Below are positions 39,678-51,797 of a DNA stretch of 64,000 nucleotides, piece by piece. Below the pieces are notes generated by a model. It saw nothing but the letters and a program-made list of their open reading frames with translations. It searched no databases and was not told where the DNA came from. The translations under genes were made by a program, and so were the position numbers. This DNA comes from Cladocopium goreaui (taxonomy: Eukaryota > Sar > Dinophyceae > Suessiales > Symbiodiniaceae): contig CAMXCT020001377.1 in assembly GCA_947184155.2 (NCBI GenBank), positions 1-64,000 of the forward strand, in the 5' to 3' direction. Numbering within the stretch: the stretch's first letter is position 1; each line of letters opens with the position of its first letter.

Positions 39678-39790
39678 AGTTTCGAGTCCCCGTAAGCCTC
39701 GCTTTGTCCTTGTGCCAATACGTTGTGCGTCGAAGGCATGGCCTCGGCCAAACCGAGCCTCGAAGCGCCTCGATTGCAGGTTTTAGAAAC
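39678..39790 (+). repeat. Interspersed repeat B, copy 2
   Basis: See 33,838-33,960 for the shared words. This copy has an extra GGCATGGCCTCGGCC segment. Confidence 0.5.
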
Positions 39791-41314
39791 ACGGGACCTC
39801 TTTCACAAGAGAACAGAAGGAAGATTGTCATGACCAAGACAAGCAGATGCAAGGAGCTGGTTTTTGGGGTTCGTTTTTGGACGTGAAATTGATATAATTT
39901 TTGGAGACGGTTGGGGGCCTCCCTTGTTCGAGGCCCTTTTTTTTTTTGCAAACTCGGTGTTGGTTTGATGCGTTTCTACATGAACAGCGCAGCTGAAGAA
40001 GGTGCGTGCAGAGGAAACGTGTTTAAGATGTCAGAAAGTGGAGCCTCTTGAAATCAAAAGTGGTTCCCCCTGGAGGGTCGAGTTTTGGCCCCTTCATTGT
40101 GGCAAATATGGTGAAGCGTTCATATCAAGTTGAAGCTGATTTTTTGACCAGCAACAGCTGCGAGTTGGAAACTTGAACTGTTGAGCTGTCACCGTGCAAA
40201 ACAAAAAGCAAACGACAAAAACCAAAAACAAAACAAAACACACACACAAACACCCAAAAAAAAACACCAAAAACCAGCACGGCCAGTGATCAGCTGATCA
40301 GTTCACAGGCATCTGAAACGTACCAGAAGAGATTTGTTTTCTTGGAACCTGAAGCATATAGTAAGGAACATGAGACACTGCCGTTGCTTCCGTGTCTTGT
40401 GATGTCCATACGCTCAGCTTTACATGGAAGTGCGGACCTCTTTTACAGCAAACTCCACAAGATCATGTTTCTCTGATCATGTGTCAGGCTTGAAAATGAA
40501 GTCCAATCACTTCAAAACCAGGCACGACCCGTGGTACTTAAATGCCGAGGTGGCCACCGCGCCTTTTTCTTACGTTTTGAAGACCAAAAAAGGGTCCCTT
40601 CTTTGTCATATTGTTTTGCTTCAATTTCCAAAGGCTTGAGGCCCTCGAGACCTGGGGCAACTCGTGCGGAACAAAGACTCTGTGAGAGCAAGGCAGTGCA
40701 AGTCTTCTTGTCAAAGCCTTCACAGGCACACTCCATCAATTGATCAGTCAGAATTCAAATGTTCCCGCTGGTGCTTGCGACCTCCCGGCGCCTTGATTAA
40801 TGGAACAGGTTGCATGCCAATAGCATGTGGATCGGTCCTGAACGTGGCAAAACATGCCTGGCGCAAAGTCCCGCTGTTTCTGCAAATTTTTGAGCTCGTT
40901 TGAAAACGTCTGCAGAGCAATTAAGCAATGTTGTGAGGGTTAAGCTGAGTTTGAACCACTGCATTCAATTCGATTGTACGAGTCACAGAACCGAGCCTCA
41001 CAGCGTCATCGGCCACACCCAAAAAGAATCTTAAAGCACAACGAAAAGATGAGGGAATATTTGAACCTCAAGCTTGCCAAGTTTGGCGAGCAAGTATGTG
41101 AGAAACCGCGAACACAGGCTGTGGATTTCGCTATGTACTTGCAAGCCATGAACTATCAGCCCAAGAACGGGTAGGAGCGAACTTTTGCCTCCTAAGGAAA
41201 TCAACCATCACAGCGGCATTGCTGAGTTTACTGATAGATGATGGATGTCATCGCCTTGCTCAGCATATGGCTTTGGAGATCAGAGATCGGTTGAAGAGGG
41301 CACGGTTGTCACGT
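39791..41314. other. No gene recognised; simple-sequence tract and partial repeat A tail
   Basis: An A/C-rich simple tract lies at about 40,198-40,275. The GAACCGAGCCTCACAGCGTC block at about 40,991 is a partial match to the repeat A 3' end. Short frames are unsupported. Confidence 0.4.
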
Positions 41315-42690
41315 CGAAAGGGGGTGTGAAACTGCGTCTTCACAAGGTGGGCCATGACACCCGTGCTGGATTAAACCTTTTTGTGCATGATGATAGGTTT
41401 TGGTATATTGTGGTTATGCCGAAGTGCTTAGCTGCGAGAAGTCCTATCCTGGGATGTATTCATTTCTGCATTTGAGACGTTTTCAGCTGGATTGAAGCGA
41501 TTTGGTAGCTGCATTGATTTTTCTGGACAATTTGCTGCAGAATGGCACGTTCAAATCTGAATTCGATGTAACAACAGATGTTTTGGTCGAAGCATCTGGA
41601 TATGCTGTCTACAGATATGTATTTGTGGAGATTTGCGAGAGCCTTCAACCCAAAGTATGATCTCAAGAACCAACACCTGCAACAACACTGCACGCTTCAA
41701 GCCCCCTTTTGCACGCGACGACAACAAAGCAAGATGTCAGTTCATGTAGCTGTACTGTGACTTATCTCTTGTTTGACTCACACTCCTTGAGAGTGAAATC
41801 GGCAGTGGAAACTCGATTCCTGGTCTAAACAATTCTTGAGGTAAATCAAAACCTACATGCCGACAAAAGTTTCTTGGACAAAAGTCACAAAATAAGTGAT
41901 GTCCAAACTGTTTGGTTTCAGGTTCACAAATCCCTAGATCTACAAACCCTACAAATTAGTTGGTCCATCGAGATAGGTCATTAATTCCCCTTAAAGGTGG
42001 GTTTTCCTCCCATCAGTCGCCATCTCAATTCTCAACACAAGTCTCAACGGACCTTTCCGTCAAGTGATGGCTTCAGACATCGCTTGGGAGAAAGCCCAAC
42101 AGATTTTGGGTCCAAACCTTAACGACCTTTCGACGAACAAATGCACAAGTTCATCTCAAACGTTTCCAAAACGGTTTCAAACAAATTCATCCAACTCAGA
42201 AAACCTCCGACGATGGTATGTACAACGACTGACAGCATTTCCAAGTGCTGGCTGTCTTCCAAGTTGCAAAAACAACATGCAACACCTAATACCCGTCACT
42301 TGCCAGCTCAGAAACCCTCCGAGGCTGATAGTTATGGTCGCGAACACGGCAACATCGAGCGATGCGACAAAACAATCTTCACAAATACATATCTGTAGAC
42401 AGCATTTCCAGATGCTTCGACCAAAACATCTGTTTGTTACATCGAATTCAGATTTGAACGTGCCATTCTGCAGCAAATTGTCCAGAAAAGGTCAATGCAC
42501 CCACCAAACTGCCTCAATCCAGCTGAAAACGTCTCAAATGCAGAAATGAATACATCAGGATAGGACTTCTCGTGGTTAAACACTTCGGCACAACCACAAT
42601 CCATCCTCATGCAGAAACAAGCGCCTTCCACCATAGATACACAGCGCTCCACTAAACACAGTTTCACACGAGTTGTGGACAAGTTGTGTG
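41315..42690. mobile_element. Long imperfect inverted repeat (foldback-like element)
   Basis: The left arm (about 41,315-41,640) and the right arm (about 42,370-42,690) are reverse complements. Landmarks in the left arm are TGCCGAAGTGCTTA, GAGAAGTCCTATCCTG, ATTCATTTCTGCATTTGAGA, TTCAAATCTGAATTCGATGT and GTCTACAGATATGTATTTGT; all recur in reverse in the right arm with substitutions. About 730 nt separate the arms. No transposase motif was seen in the spacer, and no clear target duplication was found because similarity fades gradually at the outer ends. Confidence 0.65.
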
Positions 42691-42730
42691 GTGACAAGTT
42701 GTGTGTGACAAGTGGTGTGTGGACAAGTTG
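42664..42730 (+). repeat. Short tandem repeat of GTTGTGTGTGACAA-like units
   Basis: Four imperfect copies of a 15-17 nt unit built on GACAAGTTGTG. Confidence 0.5.
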
Positions 42731-45439
42731 TGGGCGGGCGGCGGGTGTCATAGAGGAGGAGGCGAAAGTGCACAACCAAAAACAAGAACCCCACACAAAG
42801 ATGTGGGGAAAAAGAAATCAAAGTAGTCTCCCCCTTGGAGGCAACTCTTACAACCATCCTGACCCTAGCCACGTGTGGACCCAGGGGTAGAACGGCAGTG
42901 CTCCCCCCTGAGTATGCCCTATCCCAGTGTCACGGCAGTGTGCCACGGAGCGTACGGGCAAGTTACACCAGCAGCCAGCTGTGTGAGCCAATAGCTACGC
43001 TACTAAGGTATATGCCAGAGGAGATGACTTCTTCTCCAAGGAGGATTTCTGACTACTGCGGAGAATGGAAACAGTGGGTGCCTCTTTCAACGTGGCTTCA
43101 ATGCGTGAGGAAGCAGATCGAGCCGATGATAATTTCATTTTGGTAGATAGTGATAGTGGCCATAATGCAGAGGATCGATTGACAGAGCCAGGGACTCCAA
43201 TGTCTGCACCTAAATGTGAAAGTTGAGACCTGGATACGACAAGTGCAGTATCAGACTGATTGAGAGGTGTTATCGTGCTCTGTCCAGGCTGTTATCCAAT
43301 TTTTTCGAGCCTTCAATACCTTGCATTCATGATTTCAAGTTTGTACAGCTCTGGGGAGCGTGCTCCCCAACAAGATATATGCCCATGAGCCTGTTGCTGC
43401 CTGACATGCTCTCACGATCCCAGGACGGTCATCATTCATTTGGAGGCTCCTAGTAGATTATACGCGCCCAAGCGAACGACCGTCCATCACCCTGTCTGTG
43501 GTCAGGTAGGTATCTTCTGCATGTGAGAGGTTGTTTCAGAAGGTGTATTGTTTGTCCAAGAGAATGCCCCTCTCTCCTCACACTCCTCTGGCGGAAGACT
43601 TACCACGGGTCTATCTTGACCTACAGTGTGCAGGAGAGCAGATCGTTGAGGTTTGGGTGTCAGGAATCAGAGATGGAGGTGTTGGATTTAGGTCTGTCTT
43701 GGTGAACTTTTGTTATCGATACGGTGCCTGCACCGCATCGACTTTGTTTTGGATCCATGCCAACTTCTTGGATCTGCCAGTCCGCCACGTAATTGATGCG
43801 CTCTTGGCCCGTATATCCAAACTACCGGTACTTCTTTCTTGCTGGGGTACTTTCTGTACCGGTGGATGCTTGTAGTAGATGAACACCAGACTGGGCTCCG
43901 GAGGAAGCATCTATTGCCTCCAGTTCGTACAGTTCATGCTTATGCCACCATATGCTCCGGCCATTCGAAGTAATTGCTGGAGCCAGTTTTTCAGTGACGT
44001 ATATTCCCCCTCCTCGTTGTTGTTGGTTGTTGTGTGTTGGTCTCTGTTGCCTCTTGTTGGTGTGTTTCGGCATCTTGCCATCTGGGGCGGGTCATGGCCG
44101 TTGGTGCTCATAGATAAGTTGCATTGCAGCGCATTGCATGGATGTACTTCTTGTTAGTAGCTTCGGCGAAACTTTGAGTGGAACCCCATGTCTGTGTTCT
44201 GCCTCAGAAATTTTCATCGGTATCTGGGCTTTGAGTGGCGCAGATAGTTCCAATTTTCGGCGTTGACTGCTGTCGCGCAATGCAGGCCTTTCTGCCGATG
44301 ACCTTTGTCTGCAACTGCTACCTTGGACCCACTGTGGTGGTTGCTGATATGTGCAGTAGCCGTGCTTTTACAACCGAGTTTTCTTCGTTGTGATATTTCC
44401 GATGCATCGTTACCAATAACAGGATTGTGAAAGCGGTACTTGTAACAATGAAGAGCGCATTATAGACTTTGCATGAGACTGCTGTAGGGTCTAGCTAGGG
44501 TGCGCCTCGCCCTTTATTCAGCAGGCAACAAAGGCTTCGGCCCTGTGTGGTGTTTATCCCTCTATACACCACTGGCGGAACGTTGGAGCGAACACGACTC
44601 TTGGGATGCAGTGTATACTTTCTCTGATTACGTGCGTCGGCATTTTCTTTATTGTGCTTGCAAGTGGGCGTTGAGTGCTTCAATGCTGCTGCCGGTCAGT
44701 TCTCCCGTCGGGTGACGAACATCCCGCCAGTCTGTCTGGATGCGAAATTCAATTTTGTTGGTCGCGAGACTGTATGCCCCCTTTAGTCGCGGTGAAGTTC
44801 CTTACGACCTGGCTGCTACTACCTTGGTACCCCCGACACTAATTCATTTATCTTATGGATGTTTCCCTCAGCGCACTGTATTGTCTGGGGTTCTAATCTG
44901 TTCTGATTTCCCTCACCAAGCACACTGCCGTGCTGGGTGGGGTGCTTGTATGTAGTGATATTCCCTGCTTTGGGTACAGTTCGTTTAGGCGCGTTTTCTC
45001 ACAGGAGGACCTTTGGATGTTAGTCGGCTATGGTCATCGGCAATCGAATGACTTCTTTCTGCATTTACATCTGCGCGTACACCGTTGTGCCAGCTTCCTG
45101 GGCTCATACTGCTCTGTGGATGTGCTGCAATTACAACCGAGTAGTTATGTCAGGACTGCATTGCGCTCAGGATGAACTTTACCTTCTGTACTGTGTCTCT
45201 TGCCCATAATTAGAAATTCTTCGCAGGGAGTACTTTTCACCCAACAATATGTTGGTTAGTAATCCAGCTTTTGTGTCTTGTTTGTGCTTCCGGAGGGCTC
45301 ATTCTCCCTTTCCTGGCCTGGGTGAGAGAGATTATGAGCTGCCTGACAAGTGATTCGCTGGATCACGTTTTGTTTTTGTGTGTGATTCAAAATTTTCCAT
45401 GCATGTTCCGCGTGACTGGGCCTGGAACCAATCAGCACA
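42731..45439. other. About 2.7 kb with no gene recognised
   Basis: Open frames of 60-115 codons occur (for example 43,531-43,875) but carry no motif I can name and are not longer than expected in clusters of repeat debris. A stretch at 44,521-44,578 resembles 28,621-28,672. Confidence 0.35.
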
Positions 45440-47120
45440 TGGCGCCAAAAAAATGTTTTTCGTCCGAAGTTCCAGATCATGTTGAACCAGCAAGTTCATC
45501 AGTTGACGTCAAAGCTGCAGGTAGCCATGGTCTCAAGCGCCCAGAAAGATCACCAGATGATAAAATACATATAAGCGTGTGAAGTTTGCAGATGCACTTG
45601 GAGCACCCTTTCTTTGTCGATGATTTGGAGGGTGGTGAGCACGCTCCAAAGACACCCAAACTGGATCATGAAACTTACCAAAAGCGCCTGAATCAAGTTA
45701 CACGCGTGAAACAGAACTTGTGAACTTTGTTTTCAATGATGATGAACTAGAAAAATTTTTTATAACTGAACTTCAGCAAGGGTGAGATCTTTGATGGTGA
45801 GGAACTTAGTGATGATACAAGTTTAAAGCAGCTCATGTTCCCTTTCAACAAACATGAGCCCAATGGAAATTCTGATGAGTTACAATGCTTGGACGCAATT
45901 GCAGATGCCATTAAGATCAAGCGTCTGGCCAATCACAGATGCCTCCGACATGCCTGCAGATTCACATGTTCTCTCCACACGTTCTGTGAAAACATGGGTG
46001 GAGAAACTTGATGGCTCAGGCCAACCAAGTTGGCTTCGTCGCTCATGTTTGGTTGCAAGAGAGTTTACTTGGATGGATGCCGAAAGAGACTCTTGTTCTC
46101 ACCTGCCAGCAATGCAATTGTGCCTCGATTGTTGCCAACGATGTGTTTTGAGATGATGGAACATGGGGACAGCAGCATTGACGGGAAAGACGCCTTTTTT
46201 GACGGTGAAACAACAGACACCTACCATAGTCAACTGCCTGTTGGCTGCTGGGCAGATCACAGCACACGGCCTCGGCAGAGTGCTCCTTGGTCAGCGTGAT
46301 GGTAGTCATTTGTGGCACCGCGACATCACCCAGTTGATGAAATCTGAGCTTGGTATGTCACCACACATCCTATGCCCATGCATCTTCAAGTCAGTGACAA
46401 CAGTTGCTTTGTGTTGATACATGTGGCTATGAATCAATACCTATTAATACCATTTTTAGAGGGATAATTATCCATTTACCAGCTATTTTGATGTTCACCA
46501 GGGGTACAAGGTTTTGACCCACTGCCATGTTGATGATATCCTTGCAATGGGACGCCGTGACTTTGTCTTCAAAAAATTGTTGACATGCCTGAAGGCCAAC
46601 TACGAGGTGCCAACGCAACTGATGGAGAAACCGGGCGATGAGGTGCATTTCTTGAAGCGCAGGATGGTGCTACAGCACGATTTCAGATTTGCAATCCAAA
46701 CCCATCACAAACATGTCCAACAGATGTGCACTCTTTTGGAGTTGCAAGGAAAGAAGACACCTGGTCACTGTGACATGGACCAGTGCGACAGACCTGGACC
46801 GCGAGCTGCATTGAATTCTCCGGTTGAAGGTTTCAAAATTTCTGCAAGGCGTACTCTGGCCAACATGAGTGACATCAACCGTGATGAAGGATCACCCAAC
46901 TTTATACGCAGCAACGCTCCAACCAGTCTTGCTGATTCACAGCTTGCCTGCAATTTCATCAAGGCATTGCAGCATGGTGCCGGATTCAACACAGGGTTTA
47001 GCGCAAACGTGGATATGGTTGCAAACGCCCTTGGACGTGGAGAAACATACCCACCTGCAAGTTCAGAAGAATTTTTAGATGAACACGTGGAAGCAGAAGC
47101 TGAGGTCACAAAACGATAAC
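45440..47120 (+). pseudogene. Decayed Ty1/copia pol fragment
   Basis: Pieces in different frames follow copia pol order. SWLRRSCLVAREF (about 46,030-46,070) matches the RSRLVAREF start of RT. GKDAFFDGE / FLTVKQQTPT (about 46,180-46,225) corresponds to the LDVRDAF block. HCHVDDILAM (about 46,520) is the catalytic box, followed by GDEVHFLKRRMVL. The linker upstream (about 45,590-45,650, LEHPFFVDDLEGG in one frame) resembles the acidic linker after integrase in the neighbouring copia element. Several frameshifts and stops make it non-functional. Gag and integrase were not found. Confidence 0.7.
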
Positions 47121-47765
47121 CCCTCACAGGGTGAAGTGTCAGACCCTGACTTGTGGGTGTTGATGCACTTTGGAGGTGAAAAACGTCAGAGATTGAAAAC
47201 AGCAATGGAGGCTAAAACCAATTTTGACGGATCATGTCCACTTTGCAAGTTGATGTTCTGTTTCAGCTATGAGAGCTGAGGATTAGCTGTTTTCTTTTCT
47301 GTGGAAATTTGTGGAGCCCACTCACATGTGCCAGGATGACACGCACAAATCGATAAGAGAGTTGCATTTGTCATTTCACTTCATAGACTGGCATGAACAG
47401 CATGTGCAGTTGAAACTTGTGAGACCCTTTTGGCACGAGTGAAAACAGACGGCAGCGTTTTCGACTGAGTCTTTGCATAGTAGCGGAGCCCGCTTGCGGG
47501 CAGACGCTTTCCTGGTGCTGAACCTTTCTGCAGGTAGCTGCATTTGGACGATAGCTGGGATTTTAGAATACAACTGGCAAACACTGGAATTCTGGATATA
47601 TACTGGTAGACCTAAGGTCTAAACACAGGTTCTGGAAAATACAGGTGCTGGATTGTGGGTACAGTTTTTTCTCCTGGCGTTGGCACTGAATTTGCAGCAA
47701 AGCGAAAGTGTGAGATTTGATTTTCCTTTGACAATTTGTTTGAGGAGGAGGCTGAGATTTGGGGC

Positions 47766-49826
47766 ATGGATTCACCACAGGTGGGTAGTCCTTCTGCAGG
47801 TGGATCACCAGCTGCAGCAGCAACTGATGGCATGGAGGTTGCTCGACGTATGGTACAAGCAGCTGAAGCAGCTGCCCTAGCTGCTCAAGCAGCTACTAGA
47901 GCAGTTGAAGGCGTCACCAGAACTTCAACTGATGATAGCAAGCAATGGTGGAGACTGTTGCCAAAGCCACCAACGTTTGAGCATACCAATAGAGAAAGTG
48001 AAATAGCTGCATGGCGTGAATGGTCATGGGCATTCGAGCAGTACGTAGCCTCCATAGATGCCAAGTTTGCAGATGACATTGAACAACTGCGTGCAAACCC
48101 CAATCAAGCTGTTGATCCTGTGGATTTTACAGATACAGAGAGGCAGAGAAATCACTTTCTGTACAGCCTTCTTTCATCATTGCTTCGTCAGAGGCCTTTG
48201 CTGGTGGCTAGAAATGTGACAGGTTCAAACGGACTTGAAGCATACAGGATGTTGGTTCAGCAGAATGAGCCGGTTTCAAAGAACAGAAGCATGGGGCTTT
48301 TGAATGTCATCATGAATTGGCCTGCGTTTACAGGTAAGCTTTCTTTGATGCAGCAGTTGTTGCGCTTGGAGCATGCCTTTGCAGAGTATGAGAAGCTTGG
48401 GACAAAACTCAATGAAGATCTCAAGACGGCCATCTTGATGAGATCACTGACTGGACAGCTGAAGGTATGGTTGCAACTTCAGGTCAATGAATCGACCACA
48501 TATGCAAAGGTGCGTGAGATGGTTTTGCTCTACGATTCAAGCACTACAAAATGGTCTGAACAGATGGTGCTGGGAACAGACAGTGCAATGAGTGCTGCTG
48601 AAGGTCCAGTTCCAGTGGAAATAGACCGTGTGCAGTCCAAGGGCAAGTCAAAAGGTTCAAAGGGAAAATCAAAAGACAATTCAAAGGGAAAGTCAAAAGG
48701 AAAAGGAAAGAACAAAGATGGGAAAGGAAAAGGAAAGCCTTCAGATCAGAATCAGAAGGGTTCAAAGGGAAACGTCAGTTTGCAAAACGATCGATCCAAG
48801 GGCAAAGGAAAAGGAGACTCAAGAACATGTTACGTATGTGGACGCACTGGTCACATGGCTAAAGACTGCTGGCATTCTGGTCAGGTGAGACAGGTTGGTT
48901 CAGAAGCAGCTGCAGGTTCCACGGCAGTTCAAGGATCACCATCCTCTTCACTTGGTGTGATGTCCAGTGTTTCTCAACAACAGCATCCAGTGCCTCCATC
49001 GTCGTCGACTCAGTACAAGGTTGCAAGGATTTGTGAGTTGCCAACTGGTTCAAGTGACAATGGATTGGTGTTTGACATGCGTGATTCAAGCCCTGCCAAT
49101 TTTCATGGAAGTGTTCATGCAATTTACCATTACATTGGTGACTCTTTGAAGGACGCTTGTGATGAAAGTTTTTTCAGTGGTGCTGTGCGTACAATTTCAC
49201 ATGATAGCATGGCCAATGAGCGTTTGGAAGAGCTGCATGATATCTTGTTGGACAGTGGGGCAGACGCCTCAATCTTTCCATCTAGCTTGTTGGAGAAAGG
49301 AACGCCTGCTGTAGCCTCAGTTGGACGCCTGGTTGATGCACAGGGAGTTGAAATTCCAATTGAAGCCACAAAGGACATGGAGATAGCTTTGAGGGACATG
49401 ACTGGACGTGTCATTTTGCTGCGTGAAACGGTTGCTATTTCAGACAGGGTGTCTCAACCAATATTGAGTTTTGGGAAAATGCTTGAGAACGGTTGGGGCA
49501 TTGATGGCAGCCAACAGATGCTTGTTCATAGCACAGCAGGCGCGGCAGTTCCCTTAGAGTTGCAGAACAAATCAATGGTTTTGCATGGCAGCATCAGAGT
49601 CTTGACTGAACATTGCATGTCTCCAGGCAGTTTTCATGTCAGGGCCATCCAGGCAGCAGTTGATGAGAGCATCGTCAATGGCTCAGTAGGCTGGCAGTTG
49701 GATTCAAACGGTTGTGGCATTGGGCGCCATTATGCAGATCACCACCAAGATCCATTGCTTGTGAGACCAGATTTGGATGGACGTTTTTACAGGACAACGT
49801 TGGTTGAAGGAAACAACAAAAGGTGA
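47766..49826 (+). CDS. Copia Gag-protease, 686 aa
   Basis: First ATG of the frame is at 47,766. The N-terminal half is an Ala/Gln-rich start and a helical Gag core with copia-like QNEPVSKNRSMGLLNVIM and an LLRLEHAFAEYEKL helix (about 48,250-48,410). Next is a strongly basic Lys-Gly-Ser repeat tract (about 48,640-48,815), then a zinc knuckle of the CX2CX4HX4C type, CYVCGRTGHMAKDC (about 48,829-48,870). The aspartic protease active site is LLDSGADAS (about 49,249). The frame ends at TGA 49,824-49,826, and the integrase continues in the same frame right after it. The role is particle formation, RNA binding and polyprotein cleavage. Confidence 0.85.
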   Translation: MDSPQVGSPSAGGSPAAAATDGMEVARRMVQAAEAAALAAQAATRAVEGVTRTSTDDSKQWWRLLPKPPTFEHTNRESEIAAWREWSWAFEQYVASIDAKFADDIEQLRANPNQAVDPVDFTDTERQRNHFLYSLLSSLLRQRPLLVARNVTGSNGLEAYRMLVQQNEPVSKNRSMGLLNVIMNWPAFTGKLSLMQQLLRLEHAFAEYEKLGTKLNEDLKTAILMRSLTGQLKVWLQLQVNESTTYAKVREMVLLYDSSTTKWSEQMVLGTDSAMSAAEGPVPVEIDRVQSKGKSKGSKGKSKDNSKGKSKGKGKNKDGKGKGKPSDQNQKGSKGNVSLQNDRSKGKGKGDSRTCYVCGRTGHMAKDCWHSGQVRQVGSEAAAGSTAVQGSPSSSLGVMSSVSQQQHPVPPSSSTQYKVARICELPTGSSDNGLVFDMRDSSPANFHGSVHAIYHYIGDSLKDACDESFFSGAVRTISHDSMANERLEELHDILLDSGADASIFPSSLLEKGTPAVASVGRLVDAQGVEIPIEATKDMEIALRDMTGRVILLRETVAISDRVSQPILSFGKMLENGWGIDGSQQMLVHSTAGAAVPLELQNKSMVLHGSIRVLTEHCMSPGSFHVRAIQAAVDESIVNGSVGWQLDSNGCGIGRHYADHHQDPLLVRPDLDGRFYRTTLVEGNNKR

Positions 49827-49832
49827 TATGTG

Positions 49833-51797
49833 ATGGAACTCTGTGAAATGCTTGAGGGCCTTGTGCAGTTGGATGCTCAGTTTCATGACATGGCTGGACG
49901 CAGAAACATTATCACGATCATCACGGAGTCAGAAAAGGATCCACATGCAATGGGATTTTCATTGGTTGATGAGCCAGATGAAGTTTTTCCTGTTGAAGCA
50001 GATGCAGATCATGACATTGATGTGATGGATGCTGAGCCTCCCATTGAAGGGAGAGATGTTCCTGAGGGTCAAATTGTTGTGCAGCCGATTGCAGAGGATG
50101 AGGTTTGCGTCAATGGAACTGTTCTCAGGGAATCCAGTTCGTTAGCCACGCTACGTGCTGGGTGCTCATTCTATGGGATTTCAAGCTCAGGGTCAAAACA
50201 GAAGTGTTTCAAACGTTTGATTGAACATTCAAAGAAGCTTAAGTTGGAGTCAGTGATGGCGGCAGCAAAAGAGGCATTTGAACAGCAGGAACGACATCCA
50301 CTTGCACCAGTTTCTGCAGAAGTACCTAGTGAGTATGAGCAGTCACAACACAGGTTGACACATGTGCCATACAAGCAGTGGTGCCCCTCATGTCTTGCGC
50401 ACAGGGCACGTTCTGACCGCCATGAACGTTCAGGTGAGTCGCATGCAGGAGCAGTGCCCACCATATCCTTTGACTACTTCTTCACAAAATGTGATTCGGG
50501 CAATCCCGATACAATAACTGCATTGGTAGTGGTGGACAGCCATACAGGATTTGTGTCATGCATTCCTTTGGAAGGGAAATCACAGTTGGATCATGCAAAC
50601 AGGGAGATCATCAAATTTGTGCAGATGTTAGGGCATTCAGAAGTGATTTTGCATTGCGACAATGAACCTTCAATACTGCAACTGAAACGCTTGGTGCTGA
50701 AGACACGTCAAGGCATGGGCCTTAAGACACGTGAAAGTAGCTCTGTGGCATACGACAAAGGTGGCAACAGCCTTGCAGAGAACGCTGTTGGCAGAGTCAG
50801 AGCTTTGGCATGTACGTTGATGCATCATGTTCATGGAAGACTTGGGATTCAGCTTGGGACATCGATCGCAATTTGGAGTTGGGCCCTGAGACATTCAGCA
50901 TGGCTTATTTCAAGGTTTTCAGTTATCAGAGGTGCAACACCCTACGAGCTGGCTTCTGGTCGAACATATGCTGGTGAATTGTGCGAAGTTGGGGAGCCAA
51001 TTTTTGGCTATGTAATTCCAACCACAAAAGCGACTGCCAAATGGAAAAGGATGGTATTTCTGGGAAAAGCTGACATTCAAAACAGCTATGTGGCATTTGA
51101 TGGACAATCAATTCTCCTTACAAGAAGCGTGCGCAGAATCAACACTGAATGGAGAAGTCACATGGCGTATTATTTGCATTGTCGGTGTTTTTCATGGCAA
51201 TACAAAGCTGGGTTTGGAGCAAGAATCTTGCCACCTATGAGAAAGCCAGTGCCCAAGTCAGTTGCGTTTGAGGTGCCTCTGGGACCAATTGAAGAAAGTG
51301 CATTGCATGACAAAGATGCTGAAGCAGTGATTCAATATGCAATTGATGAACAGAAAGCGCAGGAGGAGCAGTTGCACATGTCAGCCAATGACCCACTCAG
51401 TTTGGCTTTGCGTGAGAAACTTGGTGAAGGAGTTGCAGGTGAACTGGAAGGCATGCAGGTTGTGGACGATGATGGTCCTGCATTGCCTAGTGGATCAATC
51501 CATGTGACAGCAGAGACTCCACCTTTGACCAATACGGCAGATGACATGCCAGAGGATCCAGGTCTTGCAGTGCCGGTGACACCACCCAGGGATTACATCG
51601 AGATTGAAAGCCCTCGAGAGCCCGCAACATCTCGAGCAGCAGAACCCTCTGATGAGGACTCTTCGAAGAGGCAACGTTTGGATGAATCAAAGAGACAGCG
51701 CATTGCCAGGTTACAAGCTGAATACGAGCAGAGATTGTGTGCTGTCAAGATTGCCTATAAAGAGTATTTCACATGGATGACTATGAGACAGATTTGA
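49833..51797 (+). CDS. Copia integrase, 654 aa
   Basis: In frame with Gag-protease across one TGA; the first ATG is at 49,833. The zinc-binding HHCC part reads HRLTH...CPSC (about 50,349-50,398). The catalytic core has Asp in VVVDSHTG (about 50,530), Asp in HCDNEP (about 50,655) and Glu in LAENAVGR (about 50,775). The C-terminal half contains the copia GKADIQNSYVAF-type block (about 51,062) and a long acidic Pro-rich linker. The frame ends at 51,797 while the acidic linker into RT continues in another frame from about 51,773 (FTWM... versus HMDDYETD), so a single-base indel lies near 51,770. Confidence 0.85.
   Translation: MELCEMLEGLVQLDAQFHDMAGRRNIITIITESEKDPHAMGFSLVDEPDEVFPVEADADHDIDVMDAEPPIEGRDVPEGQIVVQPIAEDEVCVNGTVLRESSSLATLRAGCSFYGISSSGSKQKCFKRLIEHSKKLKLESVMAAAKEAFEQQERHPLAPVSAEVPSEYEQSQHRLTHVPYKQWCPSCLAHRARSDRHERSGESHAGAVPTISFDYFFTKCDSGNPDTITALVVVDSHTGFVSCIPLEGKSQLDHANREIIKFVQMLGHSEVILHCDNEPSILQLKRLVLKTRQGMGLKTRESSSVAYDKGGNSLAENAVGRVRALACTLMHHVHGRLGIQLGTSIAIWSWALRHSAWLISRFSVIRGATPYELASGRTYAGELCEVGEPIFGYVIPTTKATAKWKRMVFLGKADIQNSYVAFDGQSILLTRSVRRINTEWRSHMAYYLHCRCFSWQYKAGFGARILPPMRKPVPKSVAFEVPLGPIEESALHDKDAEAVIQYAIDEQKAQEEQLHMSANDPLSLALREKLGEGVAGELEGMQVVDDDGPALPSGSIHVTAETPPLTNTADDMPEDPGLAVPVTPPRDYIEIESPREPATSRAAEPSDEDSSKRQRLDESKRQRIARLQAEYEQRLCAVKIAYKEYFTWMTMRQI

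Noticed and set aside
48850-48872. GGCTAAAGACTGCTGG resembling the hairpin loop
   Set aside because: It lies inside the copia zinc-knuckle codons and does not form the stem.
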